Shown here: positions 8,491-17,700 of the stretch, piece by piece
Position numbering within the stretch: the first letter of the stretch is position 1
Layout: each line of letters begins with the position of its first letter
From: Paraburkholderia saeva
GTDB taxonomy: Bacteria > Pseudomonadota > Gammaproteobacteria > Burkholderiales > Burkholderiaceae
Assembly (NCBI RefSeq): GCF_907164555.1
Contig: NZ_CAJQZC010000004.1
Coordinates: 248,001-312,000, forward strand
DNA length: 64,000 nt
Reading direction: 5' to 3'
Translations under genes and position numbers: made by a program
Notes under the pieces: model-generated
Told to the model about the DNA's origin: nothing
Database searches by the model: none
What the model saw: only the letters and a program-made list of their open reading frames with translations

Positions 8491-9381
8491 ATGTCTGATC
8501 GCAAGCTGGGCCCGCGCGCGCTCGCGCGCGTCACCGCGTTATGCTGTGCAGCACTGGCGGCGCATGCCGCGTACGCTGATCCGCCCCTGCCGAACAACGA
8601 TGGCAACGATGGCGTGCTGCGCGTCTGCGCGGACCCAAACAACATGCCGCTGTCGAACAACAAGGGCGAAGGCTACGAAAACCAGATCGCCGCGCAGATG
8701 GCGAGCGATTTCGGCTACAAGCTCGAATACACGTATTTCCCGCAGCGCATGGGTTTTGTGCGGCGCACGCTGCGCGACAAGGTGCCCGATACGGAAAACT
8801 TCAAGTGCGATCTGATCATCGGCGTGCCGAAAGGCTATGACCTGACAGCGACGACGCGTCCGTATCTGCATTCCACGTATGCGATGGTGTTCACGAACCG
8901 TCCGGACCTGGCGGGCATCAATACGCCGACCGACCTGCTCAAGCTGCCGCCCGATACGCTCAAGAAGCTGCGTCTGGGCATTTTCTCGCAGACGCCGGCC
9001 GTCGACTGGCTGCTCGGCAACAACCTGATCGAGCAGGCCGTGTCGTATCAGGTACAAAGTGGCGACCCCGCTGAATTTCCGGGCGAGATGATCGAGCACG
9101 ACCTGACCGCGGGCAACGTCGACGTGGTGTTCCTGTGGGGGCCGATTGCGGGTTACTTCGCAAAGCGCGCGGGCGACAAGGTGAAACTCGTGCCGTTCCC
9201 GCCGACGCCGGGCATCCGTTTCGACTATGAGATCTCGATGGGCACGCGTTACGGCGAGAAGACGTGGAACACGAAAGTCGATCAGTGGATCGGTGCGAAC
9301 CAGAACAAGATCGACAGGATTCTCACGAGCTACCAGGTACCGATACTGCCGGTCGCCAGTGCGCCGACCGCTGCGCAATGA
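8491..9381 (+). CDS. xoxJ: Periplasmic XoxJ protein (MxaJ-type solute-binding fold)
   Basis: The 296-residue protein has a signal peptide (AHAAYAD) and a type-2 periplasmic binding fold beginning GVLRVCADPNNMPLSN, the typical opening of XoxJ/MxaJ and of quinoprotein-associated binding proteins. Internal segments CDLIIGVPKGYD and DLTAGNVDVVFLWGPIAGYF fit the family. XoxJ is thought to help mature or activate XoxF, perhaps by opening the apoenzyme for metal and PQQ loading. The start is the ATG at 8491, with GGAGG at 8481-8485. Its stop overlaps the next start as ATGA. Confidence 0.92.
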   Translation: MSDRKLGPRALARVTALCCAALAAHAAYADPPLPNNDGNDGVLRVCADPNNMPLSNNKGEGYENQIAAQMASDFGYKLEYTYFPQRMGFVRRTLRDKVPDTENFKCDLIIGVPKGYDLTATTRPYLHSTYAMVFTNRPDLAGINTPTDLLKLPPDTLKKLRLGIFSQTPAVDWLLGNNLIEQAVSYQVQSGDPAEFPGEMIEHDLTAGNVDVVFLWGPIAGYFAKRAGDKVKLVPFPPTPGIRFDYEISMGTRYGEKTWNTKVDQWIGANQNKIDRILTSYQVPILPVASAPTAAQ

Positions 9382-10175
9382 CGCGCCGCACGGGGTGTGT
9401 GGCGCGCGCGGCGGGCTGCCGCCCGCTCGCGTTCGCGTGGGCCGTGGCGTTCGTCGCCGCGCTCGTACTGCCTGGCAGTGCGGCGTGGGCCGCCAGCACG
9501 ACAGCCGGCAGCGATCTCGCGCCTGCCGAGAAACTCCTCTTCATGACGACGCATATGTCCGGCGTTGAAGCACAGACCGAACTCGACTACGCGTTCAATC
9601 TCTCCGGGCCGCCGGCGAAAATCAACGACACCGTCCGCGTACTTGTGACGAGCGCCGCGAACGCGAAGAGCGACGCGCATATCACCGATCGCAGCGGTAA
9701 CGTCGAAGTATCCGGCGAAGGGCTGCCGTGCAATCCTGTGATCCTCTATTTTCTCGAGCACGATATCGCGGAGATGGAACAGCTGACCGGCGGCCAGCGT
9801 CGCTATTTCCAGCGCCGCGTGCGTCTTGCGCTCGCGGCGGGGCCGCCCATCACGCCTGTCGTGATGGACGTGGGCGGCAAGCCCGTCAAGGCGCAGAAGA
9901 TCGTGATCCAGCCATACCTCGACGATCCTAACGCCGCGCGCTTCGCGCAATACGTGGGCAAGCGCTATACGTTCATCATCGCCGACGAGGCGGTGCCCGG
10001 ACGCGTCATGTCGATCCATACGGAAGTGCCGGGCGCGAACAACGATTTCGCGCATCCGCTCCAGACCGAAACGCTGAGTTTCACCGGCGCGCTGCACAGT
10101 CTCGTGCCGCCGCCGGCGAAACCCGGCCAGCCGGCGCCGGTCAAGTCACCGCAGGCGCCGCGTGCGAGTCGCTGA
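9378..10175 (+). CDS. Exported protein of unknown function in the xox operon
   Basis: I do not recognise this 265-residue protein. The ATG at 9378 overlaps the xoxJ stop (ATGA); a start further upstream would run through xoxJ. Residues 1-40 form a signal peptide with a long hydrophobic core (FAWAVAFVAALVLPGSAAWA). The mature part opens with PAEKLLFMTTHMSGVEAQTELDYAF, has a single cysteine in GLPCNPVILYFLEHDIAEM, and ends in a Pro/Ala tail. The segment GKRYTFIIADEAVPGRVMSIHTEVPG looks like a beta-rich domain. The next gene begins two bases after its stop, so it belongs to the methanol oxidation operon. A periplasmic accessory role is inference. Confidence 0.85.
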   Translation: MTRRTGCVARAAGCRPLAFAWAVAFVAALVLPGSAAWAASTTAGSDLAPAEKLLFMTTHMSGVEAQTELDYAFNLSGPPAKINDTVRVLVTSAANAKSDAHITDRSGNVEVSGEGLPCNPVILYFLEHDIAEMEQLTGGQRRYFQRRVRLALAAGPPITPVVMDVGGKPVKAQKIVIQPYLDDPNAARFAQYVGKRYTFIIADEAVPGRVMSIHTEVPGANNDFAHPLQTETLSFTGALHSLVPPPAKPGQPAPVKSPQAPRASR

Positions 10176-10177
10176 AC

Positions 10178-11182
10178 GTGAACTTCATCCGCTCCCTGAC
10201 GCTGCGACAGTTGCAGATTTTCGTGGTGGCGAGCCGCTACCCGAGCTTTGCGCGCGCAGCCGAGGAACTGCATCTGACGCAACCCGCGGTGTCGATGCAG
10301 ATCCGGCAGCTGGAGGACGTGGTGGGTCTGCCGCTCTTCGAGCGTGTCGCGCGCAAGCTTGCGTTGACGGAGGCGGGTGAGCGTTTCTCGCATCACGCGA
10401 GCCGCATCATCGGCGAGATCAAGGACGCCGAAGACGCGATGACCTCACTCACGCATGCCGACAGCGGCTCGATTGCGGTGAGCATCGTGAGTTCGGCGAC
10501 GTACTTCGCGCCCAAGCTGCTCGCGCTCTATTCGCAGCAGTATCCGAAAGTCGACGTGCACTTTTCGGTGGGCAATCGCGAAACGCTGTTGCGGCTCCTG
10601 CAGGACAACGCGACCGATCTCGCGATCATGGGCCGCCCGCCGCCCGAACTCGGCACGACCGCCGAGCCGATGGCGTATCACCCGCATGTGATCATCGCGC
10701 CGCTGTCACATCCGCTGCGCGACGCGCGGCGTTTCGATCTGCAGGAGCTGGCGGGCGACACGTTCCTGCTGCGCGAGCCGGGCTCCGGCACGCGTGCTGT
10801 CGTCGAGCATACGTTTCGCCAGCATCTGTTCCAGCCCGCGCGCACGGTCACGCTCGGCAGCAACGAGACGATCAAGCAGGCCGTGATGGCGGGCATGGGC
10901 GTGAGCCTGATTTCGCTGCATACGTTGGCGCTCGAACTGCGCACCGGCGAGATCGCGCTCCTCGACGTGAACGGCACGCCGATCGAGCGCACATGGCAAC
11001 TCGTCCATTCACGCTCCAAGCAACTGTCGCCGACGTGCCTCGCGTTCCGCCGCTTTCTGCTTGAACATGCCGAGCCGTTTCTCGAGAACGAATATGCGCA
11101 GTTCGCGTTCCGGCCGCCGAAGCGTGCCGCCGCGCGGATACTCGAAGGCGCGGCGCCAGCCGATCTGGGCCGGACAAAATGA
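10178..11182 (+). CDS. LysR-family regulator, CbbR-like, inside the xox operon
   Basis: The 334-residue protein has an N-terminal LysR winged helix (TLRQLQIFVVASRYPSFARA through HLTQPAVSMQIRQLEDVVGLPLFER) and a C-terminal effector-binding domain from about residue 95. The close fit to LTLRQLQIF and QPAVSMQIRQLE is typical of CbbR/CfxR-type regulators of C1 and CO2 metabolism. The start is GTG at 10178, two bases after the previous stop; no ATG fits. Its own stop overlaps the next ATG. A LysR gene in mid-operon and in the same direction is unusual, as most are divergent. It may control xox or H4MPT transcription; which C1 compound it would sense is unknown. Confidence 0.92.
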   Translation: MNFIRSLTLRQLQIFVVASRYPSFARAAEELHLTQPAVSMQIRQLEDVVGLPLFERVARKLALTEAGERFSHHASRIIGEIKDAEDAMTSLTHADSGSIAVSIVSSATYFAPKLLALYSQQYPKVDVHFSVGNRETLLRLLQDNATDLAIMGRPPPELGTTAEPMAYHPHVIIAPLSHPLRDARRFDLQELAGDTFLLREPGSGTRAVVEHTFRQHLFQPARTVTLGSNETIKQAVMAGMGVSLISLHTLALELRTGEIALLDVNGTPIERTWQLVHSRSKQLSPTCLAFRRFLLEHAEPFLENEYAQFAFRPPKRAAARILEGAAPADLGRTK

Positions 11183-12120
11183 ACACCGCGCTGCGGCGTG
11201 TGATTCTCGTGGTGTCCGCAGGCTTTGCGTTGATGTTGATGATGTCCGCGGCGCAATCGGTGAGCGCGCTGAAAGTGGAGGAAATCGCGCCAGGGTTGTA
11301 CGTGCATCGCGGGCACGACGATGTCGCGACGCGCGAGAACCGGGGCGACATCGCGAATATCGGTTTTATCGTCGGAACGCGGTGTGTGGCGGTCATCGAT
11401 ACCGGTGGAACCGCACAGGAAGGCCGCGCGCTGCGCGCCGCGATTCGTGCGGTTACGCCGCTGCCGGTCTGCTACGTGATCAACACGCACATGCATCCGG
11501 ACCATATTTTCGGCAACGTGGCGTTCGAGCGCGATCATCCGGAGTTCGTCGGCAACGCGACGCTCGGTGAAGCGGAAATGACGCACGCGGAAAGCTATCT
11601 GCGTGTGCTGCATCGCGAACTGGGCACGCTCGCCGACGGCAGCACGATCGTGCCGCCGACGTTGCCGTTCAGCGGCGATCTGACGCTCGATATCGGTAAC
11701 CGCGTGCTGAAACTGCGCACATGGAAAACAGCGCATACGAACAACGACCTGACGGTCTACGATGAAAGGAGTGGCACGCTGTGGCTCGCCGATCTGCTGT
11801 TTGTGCAGTGCATTCCGGTGATCGACGGCAGCGTGCTCGGCTGGCTGGCCGATATCGCGACGATCCGTCAGATGAATCCGCGCCGCGTGGTGCCAGGTCA
11901 CGGCCCGATCGATACGCCGTGGCGCCCCGCGCTCGATGCGGAAGAGGCGTATCTCGCCGGGCTGGTGCGGGATGTGCGTGCGGCGATCAGACAGGGCACG
12001 ACGATGCAGCATGCGATCGACACGATCGGGCTGGATCAGCGTGACAGGTGGCGGCTTTTCGACATCTATCATCAACGCAACGTGAGCACCGTGTACGCCG
12101 AGCTGGAGTGGGAACAGTAG
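11179..12120 (+). CDS. MBL-fold zinc hydrolase of quinoprotein relay systems (type 2)
   Basis: The 313-residue protein has an N-terminal signal anchor (VSAGFALMLMMSAAQSVSA) and a metallo-beta-lactamase fold. The metal motif HxHxDH is intact at residues 104-109 (NTHMHPDH). Further ligand segments AHTNNDL and VPGHGP are also intact, so two metals can be bound. This domain combination beside a SoxYZ-like carrier and a PQQ dehydrogenase matches the family named quinoprotein relay system zinc metallohydrolase 2, whose substrate is unknown to me. It overlaps the LysR stop by four bases and lies 26 bases before the carrier gene. Confidence 0.88.
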   Translation: MNTALRRVILVVSAGFALMLMMSAAQSVSALKVEEIAPGLYVHRGHDDVATRENRGDIANIGFIVGTRCVAVIDTGGTAQEGRALRAAIRAVTPLPVCYVINTHMHPDHIFGNVAFERDHPEFVGNATLGEAEMTHAESYLRVLHRELGTLADGSTIVPPTLPFSGDLTLDIGNRVLKLRTWKTAHTNNDLTVYDERSGTLWLADLLFVQCIPVIDGSVLGWLADIATIRQMNPRRVVPGHGPIDTPWRPALDAEEAYLAGLVRDVRAAIRQGTTMQHAIDTIGLDQRDRWRLFDIYHQRNVSTVYAELEWEQ

Positions 12121-12146
12121 CGCAGGAAGTGAGGAAGGGGACCATC

Positions 12147-13019
12147 ATGAGGACGACAACGCGAACCACGGTGCGCGGTTTGCTCACCGCGCTGGCTGCA
12201 CTGTCGGCGCTGGCGGGGCATCCGTCGTTCGCCGCGCAACCCGGCGACGATCCGGACAAAAACGCGCGCTGGCTCGATTTCAGGGAAGGCACGTTCAGGA
12301 GTCGTCCGATCGATACGCACGCCGACAGCGTGATCCGGTTCGATGCGCCCGCGCGTGCCGCCGATGCGGCGGTCGTGCCGATTGCGATCACCGCGCAGTT
12401 CCCGCAGACGCCCTCGCGCTACATCAGGAAGCTGTACATGTTCATCGACGAAAATCCGGAGCCGTACGTCGGCTGGTTCGAATTCACGCCGGAGTCGGGG
12501 CTCGCCAGTCTGGAAACGCGGGTACGTGTCGAGGATTACACCTACATGCGCGTGATCGCCGAAACGAACGACGGTCATCTGTACAGTTCCGTGCGCTTCA
12601 TCAAGGCGTCAGGCGGCTGCTCGGCGCCGGCCGGCAAGGATGATGCCGCCGCCGAAGCGAGCGCGGGCAATGTACGCCTGCAGCCACAGGGGCCGTCGAC
12701 GCCCGGCAAGCCGCAACTCGTGCAACTGATGGTGCGGCACCCGAACCGCACCGGCATGGCGATGGATCAGGTGACGCATCTGTATGCGTCGGCGTACTTC
12801 GTGCGCAAGGTCGCGGTGACGTACGCGGACAAACCCGTGATGACCGCGAACGTGAATTTTTCGATCAGCGAAAATCCGAACTTCCGCTTCTACTTCGTGC
12901 CGCATGACGGCGGCACGCTGAAAGCGCACATCGAGGACACGAAGAACAGGCAGTTCGACAGCCAGGTTGCGATTGGTCCGCATGCGGCCGTGCAGCAAAC
13001 GTCGTCGACGGCGCCTTGA
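12147..13019 (+). CDS. Quinoprotein-associated SoxYZ-like carrier protein
   Basis: This 290-residue exported protein (signal peptide to about SFAAQ, residue 30) looks like SoxY fused to SoxZ. The SoxY-like half ends in SGGCSAP, which places the carrier cysteine at residue 158 as in the GGC swinging arm of SoxY. A short Ala-rich linker follows, then a SoxZ-like half (LVQLMVRHPNRTGM to the C-terminus). SoxYZ normally carries sulfur intermediates on this cysteine; here no Sox oxidation genes are near, so a different cargo is likely. I chose the ATG at 12147 because GAGGAAGGGG stands just upstream. The stop overlaps the region before the next start. Confidence 0.88.
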   Translation: MRTTTRTTVRGLLTALAALSALAGHPSFAAQPGDDPDKNARWLDFREGTFRSRPIDTHADSVIRFDAPARAADAAVVPIAITAQFPQTPSRYIRKLYMFIDENPEPYVGWFEFTPESGLASLETRVRVEDYTYMRVIAETNDGHLYSSVRFIKASGGCSAPAGKDDAAAEASAGNVRLQPQGPSTPGKPQLVQLMVRHPNRTGMAMDQVTHLYASAYFVRKVAVTYADKPVMTANVNFSISENPNFRFYFVPHDGGTLKAHIEDTKNRQFDSQVAIGPHAAVQQTSSTAP

Positions 13020-13030
13020 GGAGGGCGGGC

Positions 13031-13996
13031 TTGTTCCGGCAGCGCATCTGGATCTCCGCTTTCGTGGCGTGTGCAGCCATGCGGGTTGCGCACGCGGATG
13101 CCACCGTCGAGAAAGCGCCCGCGCAGCCGCCGCATCCGTTGACGGTGCCCGCACCGGTTCAGCTCGCGCAGGGCGTCTATGTGATGGAGGGCAACGGCGA
13201 AGCCGTCGCGCCTGCCAATCGCGGCGTGGTCGCAAACAATGGCTTTATCGTCGGCCCGCGCGGCGTGACGGTGATCGATACAGGTTCGTCGTATCGCTAT
13301 GGCCGCGCGATGCTCGACGCGATCCGCACGGTTACGCCGTTGCCGGTCGAGCGCGTGATCATCACGCACCAGGCGCCGGAATTCGTATTCGGCACCGCGG
13401 CGTTTCGCGACCGCGATATCCCGATCCTCGCGCATCGGCGCGCGGCCGAACTGATTCGCGACCGATGCTGGATCTGCCTGAAGAACCTGCGGCGCACGCT
13501 CGGTGAAGATGAAATGGCAGGCTCGCGGGTGACGGTGCCCGACCAGACAGTCGACAGCACGACGACGCTCGATTCCGGCGGCCGCGCACTCCAGTTGCTA
13601 TATTTCGGTCCGGCCAGCACGCCGGGCGACCTCGCCGTGCTCGATACGGCGACGGGCGTGCTGTTCGCGGGCGGACTGGTCAGCATCGGTCGCATTCCCG
13701 AACTGCGCAACGAGAGCATTCCCGGCTGGCTCGCCGCGCTGAGGCAGATCGCATCGCTCGATGCGCATATCGTGGTGCCGGGTTTCGGGCCGCCCGTGCC
13801 GCCCGCTGGCATCGCGAAGACGGGTGAGTATCTGCGCGAGCTCGATGCGGGTGTGCGCCGCGCGTATGCGTCGGGCGTCGGACTCAGCGAAGCGATGCAC
13901 ACGGTCCAGACGCCGGACTTCAGACAATACCGGCTGTACGCCACTGCGCAGCCGGCGAACGTGCAACGGCTGTATCTGCAACTGGAAAAGCAGTGA
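13031..13996 (+). CDS. MBL-fold relay protein (type 1) lacking the metal ligands
   Basis: The 321-residue protein keeps the overall metallo-beta-lactamase layout of its neighbour two genes upstream but has lost the ligands. The HxHxDH motif is replaced by HQAPEF at residues 113-118, AHTNNDL by ASTPGDL, and VPGHGP by VPGFGP. It has a signal peptide (FVACAAMRVAHAD). No ATG or GTG fits the N-terminus; TTG at 13031 is preferred because AGGAGG at 13019-13024 lies six bases before it. A TTG at 13016 overlapping the carrier stop is the alternative and would add five residues. It is likely a non-catalytic partner or scaffold in the relay system. Confidence 0.82.
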   Translation: MFRQRIWISAFVACAAMRVAHADATVEKAPAQPPHPLTVPAPVQLAQGVYVMEGNGEAVAPANRGVVANNGFIVGPRGVTVIDTGSSYRYGRAMLDAIRTVTPLPVERVIITHQAPEFVFGTAAFRDRDIPILAHRRAAELIRDRCWICLKNLRRTLGEDEMAGSRVTVPDQTVDSTTTLDSGGRALQLLYFGPASTPGDLAVLDTATGVLFAGGLVSIGRIPELRNESIPGWLAALRQIASLDAHIVVPGFGPPVPPAGIAKTGEYLRELDAGVRRAYASGVGLSEAMHTVQTPDFRQYRLYATAQPANVQRLYLQLEKQ

Positions 13997-14081
13997 TGTC
14001 ACGCGGTATTGACGCTAAAGAGGCGTAACGTGTCGCGGTTGCGGCAAGCGCTTTTAACAGACCCCCAACGGAGACAGGATC

Positions 14082-14390
14082 ATGGCAAAACTCGTCGTGC
14101 TTTACAAAAACCCGGCCGACAAGGCAGCGTTTGACGCGCATTACGAAGCGAAGCACGTGCCGCTCGCGAAGAAAATTCCCGGGCTGCAGAAGTACGAAAT
14201 CAGCACCGGGCCGGTCAAGCTGCTGGGTGGCGAGTCGCCGTATTACCTGATCGCCTTGCTGCACTTCGAATCGGTGGATGCGCTGATGCATGGCCTCGGC
14301 ACGCCCGAAGGCAAGGCGGCGGCGGGCGACCTTGGCAACTTCGCCCAGGCCGGCGCGGAACTGCTGGTCATGGACGCGAAGGAAGTCTGA
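14082..14390 (+). CDS. EthD-family protein
   Basis: The 102-residue protein is a small ferredoxin-like-fold EthD protein: VVLYKNPADKAAFDAHYEAKHVPLAKKIPGL is the family signature, followed by YYLIALLHFESVDAL. EthD proteins were first found beside cytochrome P450 ether degradation genes and often dimerise; their activity is mostly unproven. It has no signal peptide, so it is cytoplasmic. It stands 85 bases after the MBL-fold gene, with GGAGA before its ATG, and may be the last gene of the xox operon or a separate unit. Confidence 0.85.
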   Translation: MAKLVVLYKNPADKAAFDAHYEAKHVPLAKKIPGLQKYEISTGPVKLLGGESPYYLIALLHFESVDALMHGLGTPEGKAAAGDLGNFAQAGAELLVMDAKEV

Positions 14391-14488
14391 GCCGGCTGCC
14401 GGGTTAGAGGCAAAGGCCGCCGCCGCGCGCTATCCTGCGAAGTCGACGTGTGGCCGGCCTGTCCTGAACGGTTTGACAGGCGGCGCGA

Positions 14489-14542
14489 ACCGGCGAACGC
14501 CGGTCCGCGGGACAGGATGTCCCGGCCCGCGAAAAGCGCGGG
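14489..14542. repeat. Run of three short hairpins between the xox operon and uvrA
   Basis: Three palindromes follow one another: ACCGGC-GAAC-GCCGGT (14489-14504), GGGACA-N3-TGTCCC (14509-14523) and CCCGCG-N5-CGCGGG (14526-14542). A CCTGTCC at 14457-14463 can also pair with GGACAGG at 14510-14516. They probably end transcription from the EthD gene or form a REP-like element; no T-run follows. Confidence 0.5.
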
Positions 14543-14565
14543 TTGCCGTAGCCAGCACGTTGGAA

Positions 14566-14585
14566 AGCTGTATAAATATACAGTA
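14566..14585. promoter_or_regulatory. LexA (SOS) box upstream of the large uvrA
   Basis: The core CTGTATAAATATACAG at 14568-14583 fits the beta/gammaproteobacterial LexA consensus CTGT-N8-ACAG with the usual AT-rich centre. It lies 118 bases before the TTG start chosen for the UvrA protein and has no other plausible target, so SOS control of that gene is the natural reading. Confidence 0.85.
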
Positions 14586-14702
14586 TAGTGTGCGTTTGAA
14601 GCCCCTCGCGCCATGCGCGCCGCGTGGCTCTTTTGCACTTCCATTCGCGGCGGCGCAGGCGGGCCGCGGCACTGGCCAAACTCATTCAGACGGACAGATA
14701 AA

Positions 14703-17700
14703 TTGTCATCTAATGGTACGAACCGCGGAACGATCCGCATCCGCGGCGCACGTCAGCACAACCTCAAGAACCTCGACCTCGACCTGCACACCGGCGAAAT
14801 GACCGTCGTGACCGGACCGTCCGGCTCCGGCAAGTCGAGTCTCGTGTTCGACACCTTGTACGCGGAAGGGCAGCGGCGCTACGTCGAAACGTTCAGCGCC
14901 TATGCACGGCAATTCCTCGACCGCATGGACCGCCCGCAGGTAGACCGCGTCGACGGCGTGCCGCCCGCCATCGCGATCGACCAGACCAATCCGGTGCGCA
15001 GTTCGCGCTCGACGGTCGGTACGATGACCGAGCTCAACGACCATCTGAAGCTGCTGTACGCGCGCGGCGCCGAACTCTTCGACCGCGTGACGGCGCAGCC
15101 GGTGCGGCACGATACGCCGGAGACCGTCTACGCCGATCTGATGGCGCGTACCGCGGGCACCGATCCGCGGCTCGCGATCACGTTTCCGGTCGAATTGCCC
15201 GACACCGCGACGCAGGCCGAAGTCGAGCAGTGGCTCTCGGCGAGCGGCTACACGCGCGTGCAGGCGCAGCGCGACGTGGTGTCGCCCACGGGGGCGCGCA
15301 AGGTGCTGGATGTGGTCGCCGATCGCTTCCGCCTGCATCAGACCGAGAAGGTGCGCGCGCTCGAGGCCATCGAGGCCTCGCTGAAACGCGGCGCCGGGCG
15401 GGTGAACGTCTACGTGCTGCCACAGATTCCCGAAGAAAGCGCCGAGCCGCAGATCTGGCGTTTTTCCACCGGTTTGCACAGCCCGGAGAGCGACATCCGT
15501 TACGCCGATCCGCAGCCCGCGCTGTTCTCGTTCAACTCGGCGTATGGCGCGTGCGAAACGTGTCGCGGTTTTGGCCGGGTGATCGGCGTCGATCTGGGCC
15601 TTGTAATTCCCGATGAGCGGAAGACGCTGCGCGGCGGCGCGATCAAGCCGATGCAGACACCCGCGTGGAAGGAATGTCAGGACGACCTGATGCGCTACGC
15701 CGCGAAGGCCAGCATTCCGCGCGACACGGCGTGGTCGTCGCTGTCGCAGGCAGAGCGTGACTGGGTGATCAACGGCTCGCCGGACTGGGATGGGAAGTGG
15801 CAGACCCAGTGGTATGGCGTGAAGCGCTTTTTCGCGTATCTCGAATCGAAAGCGTACAAGATGCACATTCGCGTGCTGCTGTCGAAATACCGCAGCTACA
15901 CGCCGTGCGAAACGTGCGGCGGCGCGCGCCTCAAAACGGAATCGCTGCTGTGGCGTCTCGGCACGAAGCCCAACGCCGACGCCGTACTCGATGCCGCGAA
16001 CCGCTTCCTGCCGGTCGGCGTCGACTGGTCGCGCGCGCAGCTCGAAGCGCTGCCGGGCCTGACCGTCCATGACCTGATGCTGCTGCCGATCGAACGCATC
16101 CGGCGCTTCTTCGACGACATCACGCTGCCGGGCGTCCTGCTCGACGACGCGCTCAAACTGCTGCTGGCCGAAGTGCGCACGCGCCTCAAGTATCTGTGCG
16201 ACGTGGGTCTCGGCTACCTGACGCTCGACCGTCAAAGCCGCACGCTCTCGGGTGGCGAAGTGCAGCGGATCAACCTGACCACCGCGCTCGGCACGTCGCT
16301 GACCAAAACGCTCTTCGTGCTCGACGAGCCGAGCATCGGGCTGCATCCGCGCGACCTGAACCGCATCGTCGAGGCCATGCACCGGCTGCGCGATGCGGGC
16401 AACACGCTGGTGGTCGTCGAGCATGATCCTTCGGTGATGCTCGCGGCCGACCGTCTGATCGACATGGGGCCAGGCCCCGGCGAGCGCGGTGGCACGATCA
16501 TCTTCGACGGCGCGCCCGACGCGATCCGCACGGCGGGCACGCTCACGGGCGAATACCTGGGCGGGCGCCGGCATGTGGCGGATGCGTCGCGCTGGTCGCG
16601 TCGTCCGGTCGAGGCGGGCACGCCGCGCATCGTGCTGGAAGGCGCGCGCGAACACAATCTGCAGGACGTGACGGTCGAAATTCCACTGCAACGTCTCGTC
16701 TGCGTGACGGGTGTGTCCGGCTCGGGCAAGTCGACGCTGCTGCAGGACGTGCTGTATCCCGCGATGGCGCGGCATTTCGGCAAGGCGACGGAATCGCCGG
16801 GCGCGTTGCGCAGTCTCGAAGGCGCGGACAGCGTGAGCGACGTCGTGTTCGTCGACCAGTCGCCGATCGGCAAGACGGCGCGCTCGAATCCGGCGAGCTA
16901 CGTCGGCGCGTTCGACGAAATCCGCAAGCTGTTCGCGAAGGCGCCGCTCGCGGCACAACGCGGCTACACGGCGGGCACGTTCAGCTTCAACTCCGGCGAC
17001 GGGCGCTGCCCGACCTGCGGCGGCTCCGGTTTCGAACACATCGAGATGCAGTTCCTGAGCGACGTCTATCTGCGTTGCCCGGATTGCGACGGTCGTCGCT
17101 ATCGCGCCGAAGTGCTCGAAGTGAAGATCGCGCGCGGCAATCCGGCGCGCGCGCTTTCTGTGGCGGACGTGCTCGAACTCACGGTGCACGAAGCCACCGA
17201 ATACTTCGCCACCGATGCCGAAGTGCTGCGCGTATTGCAGCCGATCGTCGATGTCGGGCTCGAATACGTGAAGCTCGGGCAGCCGGTGCCGACCCTCTCG
17301 GGCGGCGAGGCGCAGCGTCTGAAGCTCGCGGGCTTTCTCGCGGAAACCGCGCAGGCGAAGACACCGCGCGGCGCGAAACAGACAATTGCGGCGGGCAAGC
17401 TCTTCATGTTCGACGAGCCGACCACGGGTCTGCACTTCGACGACATCGCGAAGTTGATGCAGGCGTTCGGCAAGCTGCTGACGGGCGGTCATTCGCTGAT
17501 CGTGATCGAGCACAACCTGGACGTGATCCGCGCGGCCGACTGGATCATCGATCTCGGTCCGGAAGGCGGCGACGGCGGCGGCCGTCTGCTGTGCGCCGGC
17601 ACGCCGGAGGAAGTGAAGGAGTGCGCGGAGTCGCATACCGGCCACGCGCTGCTGCACTACGACGAATCGATGGGCGTCGAAGTCGCGCCCGCCTCGCAGG

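Noticed and set aside
14613..14702. An upstream ATG start for the large UvrA.
   Set aside because: It adds 30 residues unlike any UvrA N-terminus; the family opening begins at the TTG at 14703, although direct proof is lacking.
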